Of a DNA stretch of 64,000 nt, positions 25,252-34,878 are shown in pieces. Location: assembly GCA_023250155.1 (NCBI GenBank), contig JAHFBG010000009.1, positions 1-64,000 on the forward strand. Reading direction: 5' to 3'. The DNA comes from Candidatus Melainabacteria bacterium. Lineage in GTDB: Bacteria > Cyanobacteriota > Vampirovibrionia > 2-02-FULL-35-15. Position 1 is the first letter of the stretch, and every line of letters begins with the position of its first letter. The position numbers and the translations under genes are program-made. The notes below the pieces were generated by a model. That model worked only from the letters and a program-made list of their open reading frames with translations. It was not told where the DNA came from and searched no databases.

Positions 25252-26910
25252 ATGTCTAAGAAATTAAAACAATTAGTTTTTTGTTTTACAGTTTTTATTG
25301 TTTGTTGTAATTTTTGTTGTGGTAATGATGATATAAATCTTTCAATTTCTCAAAATCCACCAGAGTCAAATATAATCAATGAAAATATTGATACTACTAA
25401 CAGCATGTTAGAGGATGAACTTTTTAGTGCAATGGATTTTGAGAACAGTTTAGATACCACTATTAAATTAGAAGCAAGAATAGATGTTCCACTAGAACTT
25501 AGTTTAGAAAAAGCCTTAAATACAGCTATTACACAAAACTTGGATTTGATTTTTGCAAAATCACAAACTACTGTTGAAAAATGGAAACTTTGGGACAATG
25601 TCTCAAACTGGCTACCAGACTACAAAGCAGGCTTCATAGGACAAAGGCTGGATGGAAACTTCTTAGTAGGTGGAGTTTTTCCAATTATGACATTAACTAG
25701 TAGTTTTAATGCTTTTATGAGATTTGATTATAGATTTTTTGAAGGGGGTAGTGGTGTTTTTAATACATTAGCCCAAAAGAAAATCTACAATGCATCAAAA
25801 CAAGATCTTGCAAGTACTTTAAACAATCTTTTGCTAGATGTTAGTCACTCTTATAATCAACTTTTAAGAGAACAAGCTCAATTAAATGTTTATGCAAAAT
25901 CTATTGAAGAAGCAAATGCGCAAGTTAAATTAAACGAAAACTTAGAAAAACAAGGAGTTGGTACAAAATTTGATGTTCTTCAATCTGAAGCTCAACTTGC
26001 TGAACAAGAACAAGAATACATTGTTCAACAAACAAGACTTAGAGAAGCATCAATTGAATTAGCTAAATTGTTGAATATAGATCAAGGAGTTATTATAAAA
26101 CCAGACAACTCTGATCTTAAAATTAAAGATATAAGTAATTTAAATAAACCTATATTAGATTTAATATCCTTAGCTAAAGAAAACCGTCCTGAGGCAAAAT
26201 CATTAAAGCTTCGATATTTGGCTCAGAGGAATCATATAGGTACAGCTTTTTCTAGTTATTTACCAAGAGCAAATTTCTTTGGTCAATATGGCGGTACTGG
26301 AAATGCAATTTTTCATAGGTCTAAAGTTAAGGGTTTTATACCTGATGCAATTGCTTTAGATGATACTGGAAATCCTGTCATTTCAATGGTTAGTAAAAAC
26401 CAGGTTAGCTTAAATGATACATCAAATGTTTCAAATATCATTAGAGGTGGTGGTTCACCAAGCATTATAAAATTAGATGATTCATTAATGGCTAGTAAAT
26501 CACTGGGTGTCCAGTTAGATTGGGATATTGGTGATGGACTTGGTTTAACAACACTTTCTAAAATTAATCAGGCAAGAAACATAACCAAAGCAGCTAAAAC
26601 TAGCTTTGATATTTTAAATCAAAAAGTAGAACAAGAAGTCAGAATTACATTTTTAAAACTTCAAGCTGCTCAAAAGCTACTATCTGTTTCTGAAAAAAGA
26701 ATAAGTGCTGCTACTGAAGCTCTTCGCTTAGCAAAATTAAGATTAGAAAATGGTGTGGGAATAAACACTGAGTTATTAAATGCTCAAAAACAATATATAA
26801 GTGCTTTAGCCTCTAAAGTAGATGCAATAATTGCCTACAATAATTCCCGTGCTGAGTTTTTACATGGTTTAGGTTTAATCAATATAAAAGAACTGGTGAG
26901 GGATTTTTAA
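25252..26910 (+). CDS. TolC-family outer-membrane efflux protein
   Basis: This is the outer-membrane channel of a tripartite export system. The N-terminal signal (residues 1-27, rich in Phe, Val and Cys) ends near CCGNDD; a lipoprotein form is possible. The family's repeated pattern of long helices is clear: LSLEKALNTAITQNLDLIFAK at about 85, QLNVYAKSIEEANAQVKLNENLEKQGVGTKFDVLQSEAQLAE, and in the second half AATEALRLAKLRLENGVGINTELLNAQK. The length of 552 aa is slightly long. It converges on the RND pump gene, so the three efflux components are neighbours but not one operon. Confidence 0.9.
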   Translation: MSKKLKQLVFCFTVFIVCCNFCCGNDDINLSISQNPPESNIINENIDTTNSMLEDELFSAMDFENSLDTTIKLEARIDVPLELSLEKALNTAITQNLDLIFAKSQTTVEKWKLWDNVSNWLPDYKAGFIGQRLDGNFLVGGVFPIMTLTSSFNAFMRFDYRFFEGGSGVFNTLAQKKIYNASKQDLASTLNNLLLDVSHSYNQLLREQAQLNVYAKSIEEANAQVKLNENLEKQGVGTKFDVLQSEAQLAEQEQEYIVQQTRLREASIELAKLLNIDQGVIIKPDNSDLKIKDISNLNKPILDLISLAKENRPEAKSLKLRYLAQRNHIGTAFSSYLPRANFFGQYGGTGNAIFHRSKVKGFIPDAIALDDTGNPVISMVSKNQVSLNDTSNVSNIIRGGGSPSIIKLDDSLMASKSLGVQLDWDIGDGLGLTTLSKINQARNITKAAKTSFDILNQKVEQEVRITFLKLQAAQKLLSVSEKRISAATEALRLAKLRLENGVGINTELLNAQKQYISALASKVDAIIAYNNSRAEFLHGLGLINIKELVRDF

Positions 26911-26989
26911 CTTGCTTTCTTTTGTCTTCTACTTTCATATTTGTGGGTTACACTTTTGTATAAAATAACTTAGCCTAGGTTACAACCTG

Positions 26990-29900
26990 TTATGTAGATT
27001 GTGGTCGCGACCACAATCTACTAATAAGCACATAAACTACTGGAATAACTACTAACGTAAAAATAGTAGAAAAAACAAGACCACCTACTATTGCTAAACC
27101 CATTGGATGACGACTTTCAGCACCTGCACCACTTGCAAAGACAAGAGGTAATGCTCCCAGTATCATAGTAGTACTTGTCATAAGAATGGGTCTAAAACGG
27201 GTCTTGCATGCATCAGTAACTGCATCTAACAATGTTAACCCTTTTGCTTTGGCTTGGTTTGTATATTCAACAATTAATATTGCATTTTTAGTTACAAGCC
27301 CTACTAAAAGTATTATGCCAATTGCACTATAAAGATTTAAAGTATTTCCTGATATTAAAAGTGTAGCTAGTGAACCAAAGACAGCAAGCGGAACACTAAT
27401 AAGAATGGTTAGTGGATAGATAAAACTCTCAAACAAAGCAGCAAGAACAAAATAAATAAACAATATTGCAATTGCAAAGGTAAAATATATTTCAGTTGAT
27501 GTTTCAGAGAACTCTCTAGATGCACCAGCAAGCGCTGTAGTATAACCTGGCAACAACTCTTCTTTAGCAATTTTATTTATTTCATCTAAAGCTTTGCCAA
27601 GCGGAAAATGAGGTGCAAGACTTGCACTGATCGTTACAGAGCGCTGAAGATTATAGTGATTTACTTGTGCTGGTGCTGTTTTTGTCACTACTTTTATAAA
27701 ACTACTTAGTGGTATCATGCTCCCATTTCTACCATGTATATAAATGTGGCTTATTTGTTCTGGAATACTTCTATACTTTGGTAAAAGAGCAGTGATTACA
27801 TCATACTGTTTATTGTGAAGAACAAAATCATTTACTCTTCCTTCTGAAAACAAGGTCTGCAGACTGTTTAAAATATCTGATATGGGGACACCAAGATCAC
27901 TTGCACGATCTCTGTCAAATACAATATCAATTTGAGGAGTACTAATTAATAAATCACTATCTACATTTATCAGTCCTGGTATTTGACGGACTTTTTCAAG
28001 AATTGAATTGCTTATTTTTGCAAGTTCTTCTAAATCATTTGAAGAACCTTTAATAATAAATTGCACATCTTTACTGATAGCACTTTGTCCAAGTGAAGGC
28101 GGATTAAGAACAAATACCAATGAACCCGGCAATCCTATAAGTTTTGGAAAAAGTTTTTGAACTATACTTTGCTGTTTTACTTTTCTTTCATACCAATGTT
28201 TTAGCCTTGAAAAAACAAGACCGTTACTCGTATTTGGAGGTCCACCTACAGCAAGTCCTATTGCAGAAAAATATCCTTCAACCTCAGGTATCTTAGATAT
28301 TTCTTTTTCTACTTTTTGCTGAGTGTGATTTGTATAAGCAAGCGTTGAACCTTGTGGAGATTTTATAATAGTGACAAATAAACCTCTGTCTTCAACAGGT
28401 ATAGAAGTCTTTGGAATAATGATAAATAATCCAACTATTCCAATCAATACAACAAACAAAAAAGACACTATAACAGATGAGTGAGAAAGTACCCATTTTA
28501 AGCTTTTTTCATATGCATTATTTAACATGCTAAAAAAAGTCTCAAGAGAAGAATAGATAACTCCATGCTTAGATGTATATTGAAGATACTTTGAACAAAG
28601 AACAGGAGTTAAAGTCAATGCAACAAAACCAGATATGGCTACACTAATAGCTATGCTAACAGCAAACTCTTTAAAGAGCCGTCCTGTATATCCTACAAAA
28701 AGTGATAAAGGAATAAAAATAGCAATAAGTGAAATAGTAGTAGCAACTACAGGAAAAACAATTTCTCTTGAGCCTATAAGAGCAGCATCTAGCTTGTTTT
28801 CTCCATGTTCTTGATGTCTAAAAATATTTTCCAAGACAACAATTGCATCATCTACAACAAGCCCTATAGCAAGGACCAATGCAAGAAGAGTAAGAACATT
28901 GATGGAATATCCTAAGATTTGTAATCCTGCAAAATGACCTATTATAGAAGGTGGTATTGCTAAAGCGATGATTATTGTTGGAGAAATAGCTCTTAAAAAA
29001 ATAAAAGTTACCATTATCACTAATAAAACAGCTATTAACATTGTATTTGTTACTTCTTTAAGTGATTCTTTTACAAACTTTGAATTGTCAACAGCTACCT
29101 GAAATGAAATGTCCTTGGGAAGAGCCTCTCTGATTTTTGGTAACATTTCTCTTACTTCATCAGCTACTTTTAATTCATTGGCTTTTGACTGTTTTATAAC
29201 CCCTACTCCAACTGCAGGTTTTCCTCTATATCTTATGATCGTGTCATAGTTTGCTGAACCAAGCTCTACTCCACCAATATCTTTAATTCTAATTAAAGTC
29301 CCATTCTGATTGCGAATAACAAGATTTGAAAATACGTTGGGGTCTGCAATTTGTGCATTTGCATAAATGTTAAACTTTCTTGTTTCTCCTTCTATTTTTC
29401 CTGCTGGCAATAATAAATTGCTCATTAAAACTGTGTTTCTTACATCACTTGCATCTACTCCATGTGCTGCCATCTTTTCAGGATCTAACCAAATTCTCAT
29501 TGCATATTTTCTTTGTCCACCTATGATTACTGAACCAACACCAGGTAGTACTTGTAGTGGAGTTTTTACAATACGATCAGCAATATCACTTAACTTTTCA
29601 GGCTTATATGTATCTCCCTGAAGCACAATCCACATAAGCGCTTGAGAGTTTGCAGGAGTTTTTGCAATTATAGGTTTATCTGCAGATTGAGGAATCTTTC
29701 CAAGTGCACTTTGAACTACATTGTTTACATCAGTAGCTGCTAGGTCTATATCTCTTGAAGGGACAAATTCTATATTTATAGTACTAATGCCTGTTGAACT
29801 AATAGACGAAATAGATTTAATTCCATCTATTCCATTTAGAACTTCTTCTAAAGGTTGTGTAACTGTACTTTCTATTGTCTCAGAACTTGCTCCAGTATAG

Positions 29901-30046
29901 TTCGTAGTTATTGATACTATTGGAGTTTCAACATCAGGATACTCACGTATAGGAAGTGCTCTATATGCCACAATACCAGCTATTAAGATTAGAATATTTA
30001 ATACTAATGCTAGTACTGGTCTTTTTATAGATATATCTGAGATCAT
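26990..30046 (-). CDS. RND multidrug efflux pump, HAE1 family (AcrB-like)
   Basis: This is an inner-membrane proton-driven drug exporter. It has the AcrB layout: N-terminal TM1 (RPVLALVLNILILIAGIVAY), a large periplasmic loop with YPDVETPIVSITTNYTGASSE, the TM2-6 block with ALVLAIGLVVDDAIVVLENIFRH (TM4 acidic pair) and the second half with GLVTKNAILIVEY. The length of 1,018 aa is normal. It starts 10 bp after the membrane-fusion protein stop, so the two are co-transcribed. Its last codons form one half of a 28-bp perfect palindrome. Confidence 0.95.
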   Translation of the reverse strand: MISDISIKRPVLALVLNILILIAGIVAYRALPIREYPDVETPIVSITTNYTGASSETIESTVTQPLEEVLNGIDGIKSISSISSTGISTINIEFVPSRDIDLAATDVNNVVQSALGKIPQSADKPIIAKTPANSQALMWIVLQGDTYKPEKLSDIADRIVKTPLQVLPGVGSVIIGGQRKYAMRIWLDPEKMAAHGVDASDVRNTVLMSNLLLPAGKIEGETRKFNIYANAQIADPNVFSNLVIRNQNGTLIRIKDIGGVELGSANYDTIIRYRGKPAVGVGVIKQSKANELKVADEVREMLPKIREALPKDISFQVAVDNSKFVKESLKEVTNTMLIAVLLVIMVTFIFLRAISPTIIIALAIPPSIIGHFAGLQILGYSINVLTLLALVLAIGLVVDDAIVVLENIFRHQEHGENKLDAALIGSREIVFPVVATTISLIAIFIPLSLFVGYTGRLFKEFAVSIAISVAISGFVALTLTPVLCSKYLQYTSKHGVIYSSLETFFSMLNNAYEKSLKWVLSHSSVIVSFLFVVLIGIVGLFIIIPKTSIPVEDRGLFVTIIKSPQGSTLAYTNHTQQKVEKEISKIPEVEGYFSAIGLAVGGPPNTSNGLVFSRLKHWYERKVKQQSIVQKLFPKLIGLPGSLVFVLNPPSLGQSAISKDVQFIIKGSSNDLEELAKISNSILEKVRQIPGLINVDSDLLISTPQIDIVFDRDRASDLGVPISDILNSLQTLFSEGRVNDFVLHNKQYDVITALLPKYRSIPEQISHIYIHGRNGSMIPLSSFIKVVTKTAPAQVNHYNLQRSVTISASLAPHFPLGKALDEINKIAKEELLPGYTTALAGASREFSETSTEIYFTFAIAILFIYFVLAALFESFIYPLTILISVPLAVFGSLATLLISGNTLNLYSAIGIILLVGLVTKNAILIVEYTNQAKAKGLTLLDAVTDACKTRFRPILMTSTTMILGALPLVFASGAGAESRHPMGLAIVGGLVFSTIFTLVVIPVVYVLISRLWSRPQST
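26994..27021. terminator. 28-bp perfect palindrome at the 3' end of the RND gene
   Basis: GTAGATTGTGGTCG followed at once by its reverse complement CGACCACAATCTAC. It lies within the last nine codons of the pump gene and between two convergent genes (TolC-like and RND), a place expected for a bidirectional terminator. There is no clear T-run on either side. A smaller inverted repeat AGGTT-AC-AACCT follows at 26977-26988. A protein-binding site is an alternative. Confidence 0.5.
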
Positions 30047-30056
30047 CTTCTATATC

Positions 30057-32090
30057 TCATTCCTGGGTTTGTTTTTCTAACATAGGATTGTGAATATCAT
30101 TAAATGGTTTTGGAATTACTTGACTGCCAGGACGAACTTTTTGATGACCTGCTGTAATAATTACATCATTAATCATAAGACCATCTGAAATTAAAACAAG
30201 ATCCTTATCCCATCTGCTTACTGTAACATCCTTAAAGATTGCTTTATTATCCTCTGTAACCACTACTACTTGTTTTTTATTTCCATCTTGAATTAAGGCT
30301 TCTTCAGGAATGGAGATGGCATTTTTAATATTTGAAACTTGAAGTGCTATATTGGCAAATTGTCCTGGTAATAATTCTCTTTTTGAATTTTGAATAGTTG
30401 CTTTTATTTGTACAGAACGAGTAGATGGATCAATATAAGGATCAATTACAGAAACCTTACCTGAATATTCTTTTGTAGAGTTGCTAATTTTAAACTTTAT
30501 GTTTTGACCAATCTTTGCATCTGATACATATTGTTCAGGAAGATTAAAAATAAGATAGAGTGGATCTAACTGGCTAATTCTAACTATAGAATCACCTGGA
30601 TCAATATACTGTCCCAAGCTTATTTTCCTTATACTAAGACTTCCACTAAAAGGTGCAGTTATATCTGTCATTGAATAAACAGAACTTACACGATTAAACT
30701 CACCTTCAGCTACATGTAAAGTTTCACTTGAATTATCTAAAGACTGCTGGGATACTGCGCCTTCATCTTTAAGAGATTTTATTCTATTAAAATTGGTTTT
30801 AGCATTTTCTAACTTTGCTTTTGCCACCTCAATTTCAGCCTGGTTTGTTGTATTGTTTACTTTTGCTAGTACATGTCCACTTTTAACAGACTGTCCTTCT
30901 GGTATATCAAGGAAAATAATTTTACCTGCCACCTCAGAAGTTAATTCTGTAGTTTGTGGGCTTTCAAGCGTACCCGTAGCTTTCAGTTCTCTTGCTAAAG
31001 TATTTTCTGTAATTTTTATTACCTCAACTTCAACAGGAAAATTCATATTGTGCCTATTAGCCATGTTTTGAGATGAACACCCACAAAGAATTAAAGCTAT
31101 AAACAATATTGAAAAAGTAGGATCTTTTAGCGGAATTTTTAACCATATTCTTAAAAACTCACGGAGTTGTCCAAATACTCTTACCAGCCTAAACTCAGAC
31201 CAATAGTATATTTTTTTATTTATCAGACTAATTCCTAAAACAAACATAACTATATAAAAAGGTACATGTAAAAATAATCTCATTAAAAACCTAATCAAAT
31301 CAAGCAGTGGATACTTCCGGCCACCTTTTCTAACAGTCGATATCCCATTTCTATAGTGCCAGCTTTTTATAAATTCTTTACTCATACGATAAATTGAAAC
31401 AGGATGATAAACAATTGCTTTTGGATAATAAAATATTTCTTCCTTATTTCTTAACAACCTTGAACAAAACTCAGTATCCTCACAAGGTATACCGCCATAT
31501 CCTACTCTTCCAAGATCTTCTCTAAAACCTCCATATTTTTTAAACAGTTCTTTATGAAACCACATGTTTGCACCAATTGGATTAGCTTCATCTTTTGTAA
31601 TAGGATAAAGCCTTGATGTATCGCCATTGTCATGAGCTGGAAAGATTTTTTGATTGAGTGCAAAAAAACCATTTAAGTTTATATATGCTGGCTTATCCTT
31701 TTCCCACATGGGTATGACTTTCCCACCAAAAGCTTTGTATTGATACTGGGTTAAGGAAGTTAGTATTTCAGCTAACCAGATTTCATGGAGAATTATGTCA
31801 TCATCTATAAAAACAATGATATTACCCTTTGCTAGTTCTAGCCCTTTATTCCTAGCTACTGCAAGTCCTTGTTTTGATTCAAAATGATAAGTCAAGAAAC
31901 TAGCATTTTCTTTATGTTTTAAGACAGTTTCTTTTGTAGCATCGTTTGAATTATTGTCTATTAATAGTATTTCAATATCACTTCTACTAGTATTCTTAAC
32001 TTGTTTAATAAGTTCAATTAGTAAAGGCTCTAAAAGCTTTGCTCTATTATAAGTACAGAGTAGAATAGTTAGGTATTGAGCGTCTTCCAT
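30057..32090 (-). CDS. fusion: family 2 glycosyltransferase + RND membrane fusion protein
   Basis: Two usually separate proteins are joined in one 677-codon frame. Residues 1-about 315 are a GT2 glycosyltransferase: LTILLCTYNRAKLLEPLL, DILLIDNNSNDAT, NIIVFIDDDI, and a C-terminal membrane-associated stretch (LFLHVPFYIVMFVLGISLI). From about 326 a lipoprotein-type signal follows (FSILFIALILCGC, lipobox Cys338), then a complete HlyD/AcrA-type fusion protein with LELTSEVAGKIIFLDIPEGQ-like lipoyl strands, a coiled-coil hairpin (about 400-460) and a beta-barrel domain. No ATG precedes the signal; the only nearby in-frame alternative is a TTG inside it. It is followed 10 bp later by the pump gene. 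True fusion, lost stop codon and sequencing error are all possible. Confidence 0.85.
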   Translation of the reverse strand: MEDAQYLTILLCTYNRAKLLEPLLIELIKQVKNTSRSDIEILLIDNNSNDATKETVLKHKENASFLTYHFESKQGLAVARNKGLELAKGNIIVFIDDDIILHEIWLAEILTSLTQYQYKAFGGKVIPMWEKDKPAYINLNGFFALNQKIFPAHDNGDTSRLYPITKDEANPIGANMWFHKELFKKYGGFREDLGRVGYGGIPCEDTEFCSRLLRNKEEIFYYPKAIVYHPVSIYRMSKEFIKSWHYRNGISTVRKGGRKYPLLDLIRFLMRLFLHVPFYIVMFVLGISLINKKIYYWSEFRLVRVFGQLREFLRIWLKIPLKDPTFSILFIALILCGCSSQNMANRHNMNFPVEVEVIKITENTLARELKATGTLESPQTTELTSEVAGKIIFLDIPEGQSVKSGHVLAKVNNTTNQAEIEVAKAKLENAKTNFNRIKSLKDEGAVSQQSLDNSSETLHVAEGEFNRVSSVYSMTDITAPFSGSLSIRKISLGQYIDPGDSIVRISQLDPLYLIFNLPEQYVSDAKIGQNIKFKISNSTKEYSGKVSVIDPYIDPSTRSVQIKATIQNSKRELLPGQFANIALQVSNIKNAISIPEEALIQDGNKKQVVVVTEDNKAIFKDVTVSRWDKDLVLISDGLMINDVIITAGHQKVRPGSQVIPKPFNDIHNPMLEKQTQE

Positions 32091-34694
32091 ATGAATAATT
32101 CTACATTAATTGAGAAAGTTGAAAAAGTAACCGACAAACTAGAGTTATGGCCTCATAACTTAGATCAGTTTACACCATTAATGAAGCAATATCTTGAGAC
32201 TAAATATAAATATGACTTAGAAGTTTTATTGTTTTTTAGAGTTGGGGATTTTTATGAGTCATTTTTTGAAGATGCAAAGATAATTGCAAAAGAATTAGAA
32301 ATAACTCTAACAAGCAGGGCAGAAACCAGTTATTCAGGTGGAAGAATTCCAATGGCTGGTGTACCTGCAAAAGCAGTCACTAATTATGTATCAAGACTAT
32401 TAGATAAAGGATTTAAAGTAGCAATCTGTGAACAAATGGAAGATCCAGCTTTAGCCAAAGGCATTGTTAAAAGGCAAGTCACAAAGCTTTTAACACCAGG
32501 TACAGTTTTAGAAACTGAATGGTTACCACAAACAAAAAACAATTACCTTGTCTCTATATTTAGAGATAAAAAGAAAGAAAAATATGGCTTTGCCTATACT
32601 GATGTATCTTGTGGTGAGTTTTATTTTACTGAGCTAACTTACGATGAACTCATCTCAGAAATAAACAGAATCAACCCATCTGAAATAATTGTGCCAAGCA
32701 CTTATAAAAAGAATGATAAACAAGTTGTTAAAGAAAAAACTCTTGATATTGATGAAACCATTAAGAACACCTGGTTTTGCAGTGGTTTAGAATTTGATTT
32801 TTTTAATTTTGATTTTGCATCTAAAAGAATTAAAGATGAGTTAGGAATTCACACACTTGATAGCTTAGGAAATGACTTAGAACTAGGTCTAATTGCTTCT
32901 GGAGCAATATTAGCCTACACAGACAAAACACAATTAAGTGAAAAACCTTCATTTCAAATGATTAGACCTTATAATGTTGCTTCTTTTTTATCCCTTGATA
33001 AAACCACAAGAAAAAATCTTGAACTTACTGAAACCATGAAGGATAAATCCTATGATGGTTCATTACTGTGGGCTATTGATTATACAAATACTCAGATGGG
33101 AAAACGCAGACTGAGAAGCTGGCTTGAGCAACCTCTCTTAGAAATTAGTTCAATAAAAAACCGTCAGGAGTGTATAGAAGAATTAATTAAAAATAAAGAT
33201 ACTTTTGATTCCTTAGCCAATTCACTAGATAAAATCTTTGATCTTGAGAGAATCACCTCACGCTTAAGTGCCAGTGCTATTAATGCACGTGAGTTAATAG
33301 CGTTAAAAGATTCACTACAAGAGATACCTTCTTTAGCACTTTTACTTAAAGGTTTTCAATCTTCCTCTTTTCAAGACATAATTAACTACCCAAAAGAAAT
33401 AATTGCTGTAGTTGAACTTATTGAAAATGCCATTTTTCCTAATCCCCCGATTTTGTTAACTGATGGAAATTTAATTAATTCAAATTTTAATACTGACGTT
33501 AAACAGCTAAGGGAAATTATTGAAAATGGAGATAGCTGGCTAAGTACATTTGAAACGATTGAAAGAGAAAGAACAAAAATTAGAAACTTAAAAGTAGGCT
33601 TTAATAGAGCATTTGGTTACTTTATAGAAATCAGTAAGGGAAATCTTTCTTTAGCTCCATCTGACTATATTTGCAAACAAACACTTGTAAATGCTTCACG
33701 TTTTATCACCCCTGAATTAAAAGACTTTGAGCACAAGGCACTTCACGCTGAACAAAAAATAAAATCCTTAGAGTATGAAATATTTTGTAGGATAAGAGAA
33801 CAAGCAAAACAATATAGCTCAATCATTAGAGAGTTAGCTTTTAACATTTCTAATCTTGATGCTCTGTTTTCCTTGGCAAAAGCTGCAGTAGTAAACAATT
33901 ATAAAAAACCTATAATAGACAATTCCTCTGTAATAGATATAAAAGCATCCAGACATCCTGTAGTAGAAAAGAAGGTTGGTTTTAATGATTTTGTTTCTAA
34001 TGACTGCTGTCTCAATGGTGGCACTGGTTCTACAGAACAACAATTAATTATTCTTACAGGTCCTAATATGGCTGGTAAAAGTACTTATATGAGACAAATT
34101 TCCCTAATCGTAATTTTAGCTCAAATAGGCTCTTTTGTTCCATGTGATTATGCACATATTGGTGTAGTAGATCAGGTTTTTACAAGAGTGGGTGCATCTG
34201 ATGATATTTCAGTTGGTCAATCTACATTTATGGTAGAGATGGTAGAAACAAGTGCCATTTTAAACAAAATGACTGAAAAAAGTTTGGTTCTACTTGATGA
34301 AGTAGGGCGTGGTACAAGCACTTATGACGGTGTAGCAATTGCCTGGGCATTAGGTGAGTATTTAGTAAGCAATAAAAAACCAAGAACTATCTTTGCTACT
34401 CACTTTCATGAGTTAAATGGTTTAGCTGATTTTTACAAATCAATATCTAACTATCAGGTAACTGTAAAAGAAGAAAGTGGACATGTCATTTTTCTTAGAA
34501 AAGTTATCCCAGGTGGTGCTGATAAAAGCTATGGAATAGAAGTAGCAAGAATGGCAGGTCTACCAAAAGAACTTTTAAATAGAGCAAATACTATTATGAA
34601 TACAATGTACACTAAATCAAAAAACACTATAAAAAAAGAAACTATCAAATCCCAAATTGAATCAGGACAATTGAGCTTGTTTAAGAATTTATAA
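32091..34694 (+). CDS. mutS: DNA mismatch repair protein MutS
   Basis: Recognises mismatches and signals repair through MutL. The N-terminal mismatch-binding motif is present (RVGDFYESFFEDA, Phe-x-Glu), then the connector, clamp and ATPase domains: Walker A GPNMAGKSTYMRQ, Walker B LVLLDEVGRGTST, and FATHFHEL. The length of about 867 aa is normal. ATG 32091 is chosen over an upstream in-frame TTG (32076) because it matches family N-termini. Its start codon touches the divergent glycosyltransferase start codon (CATATG), so each promoter must lie inside the other gene. Confidence 0.96.
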   Translation: MNNSTLIEKVEKVTDKLELWPHNLDQFTPLMKQYLETKYKYDLEVLLFFRVGDFYESFFEDAKIIAKELEITLTSRAETSYSGGRIPMAGVPAKAVTNYVSRLLDKGFKVAICEQMEDPALAKGIVKRQVTKLLTPGTVLETEWLPQTKNNYLVSIFRDKKKEKYGFAYTDVSCGEFYFTELTYDELISEINRINPSEIIVPSTYKKNDKQVVKEKTLDIDETIKNTWFCSGLEFDFFNFDFASKRIKDELGIHTLDSLGNDLELGLIASGAILAYTDKTQLSEKPSFQMIRPYNVASFLSLDKTTRKNLELTETMKDKSYDGSLLWAIDYTNTQMGKRRLRSWLEQPLLEISSIKNRQECIEELIKNKDTFDSLANSLDKIFDLERITSRLSASAINARELIALKDSLQEIPSLALLLKGFQSSSFQDIINYPKEIIAVVELIENAIFPNPPILLTDGNLINSNFNTDVKQLREIIENGDSWLSTFETIERERTKIRNLKVGFNRAFGYFIEISKGNLSLAPSDYICKQTLVNASRFITPELKDFEHKALHAEQKIKSLEYEIFCRIREQAKQYSSIIRELAFNISNLDALFSLAKAAVVNNYKKPIIDNSSVIDIKASRHPVVEKKVGFNDFVSNDCCLNGGTGSTEQQLIILTGPNMAGKSTYMRQISLIVILAQIGSFVPCDYAHIGVVDQVFTRVGASDDISVGQSTFMVEMVETSAILNKMTEKSLVLLDEVGRGTSTYDGVAIAWALGEYLVSNKKPRTIFATHFHELNGLADFYKSISNYQVTVKEESGHVIFLRKVIPGGADKSYGIEVARMAGLPKELLNRANTIMNTMYTKSKNTIKKETIKSQIESGQLSLFKNL

Positions 34695-34878
34695 GATACG
34701 CTCAGTCCTTACTAAAAAATCTTTTTTAATCTCATACATTTATACTACAAATTTTCAACAAACCTTAAATCAGCTTTAACTTTTATAGGACTATCCCTAC
34801 TCAATAACATGGTTCATTTAATCAGTGATTATAGCTTTTTAGAGAGGGAATATCACTAAGTAGCAACCCTATTTTGAG

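Noticed and set aside
34695..34878. Riboswitch or structured leader before the giant gene
   Set aside because: The 184-bp gap has short self-complementary words (for example around 34784-34800) but nothing matching a riboswitch core that I know.
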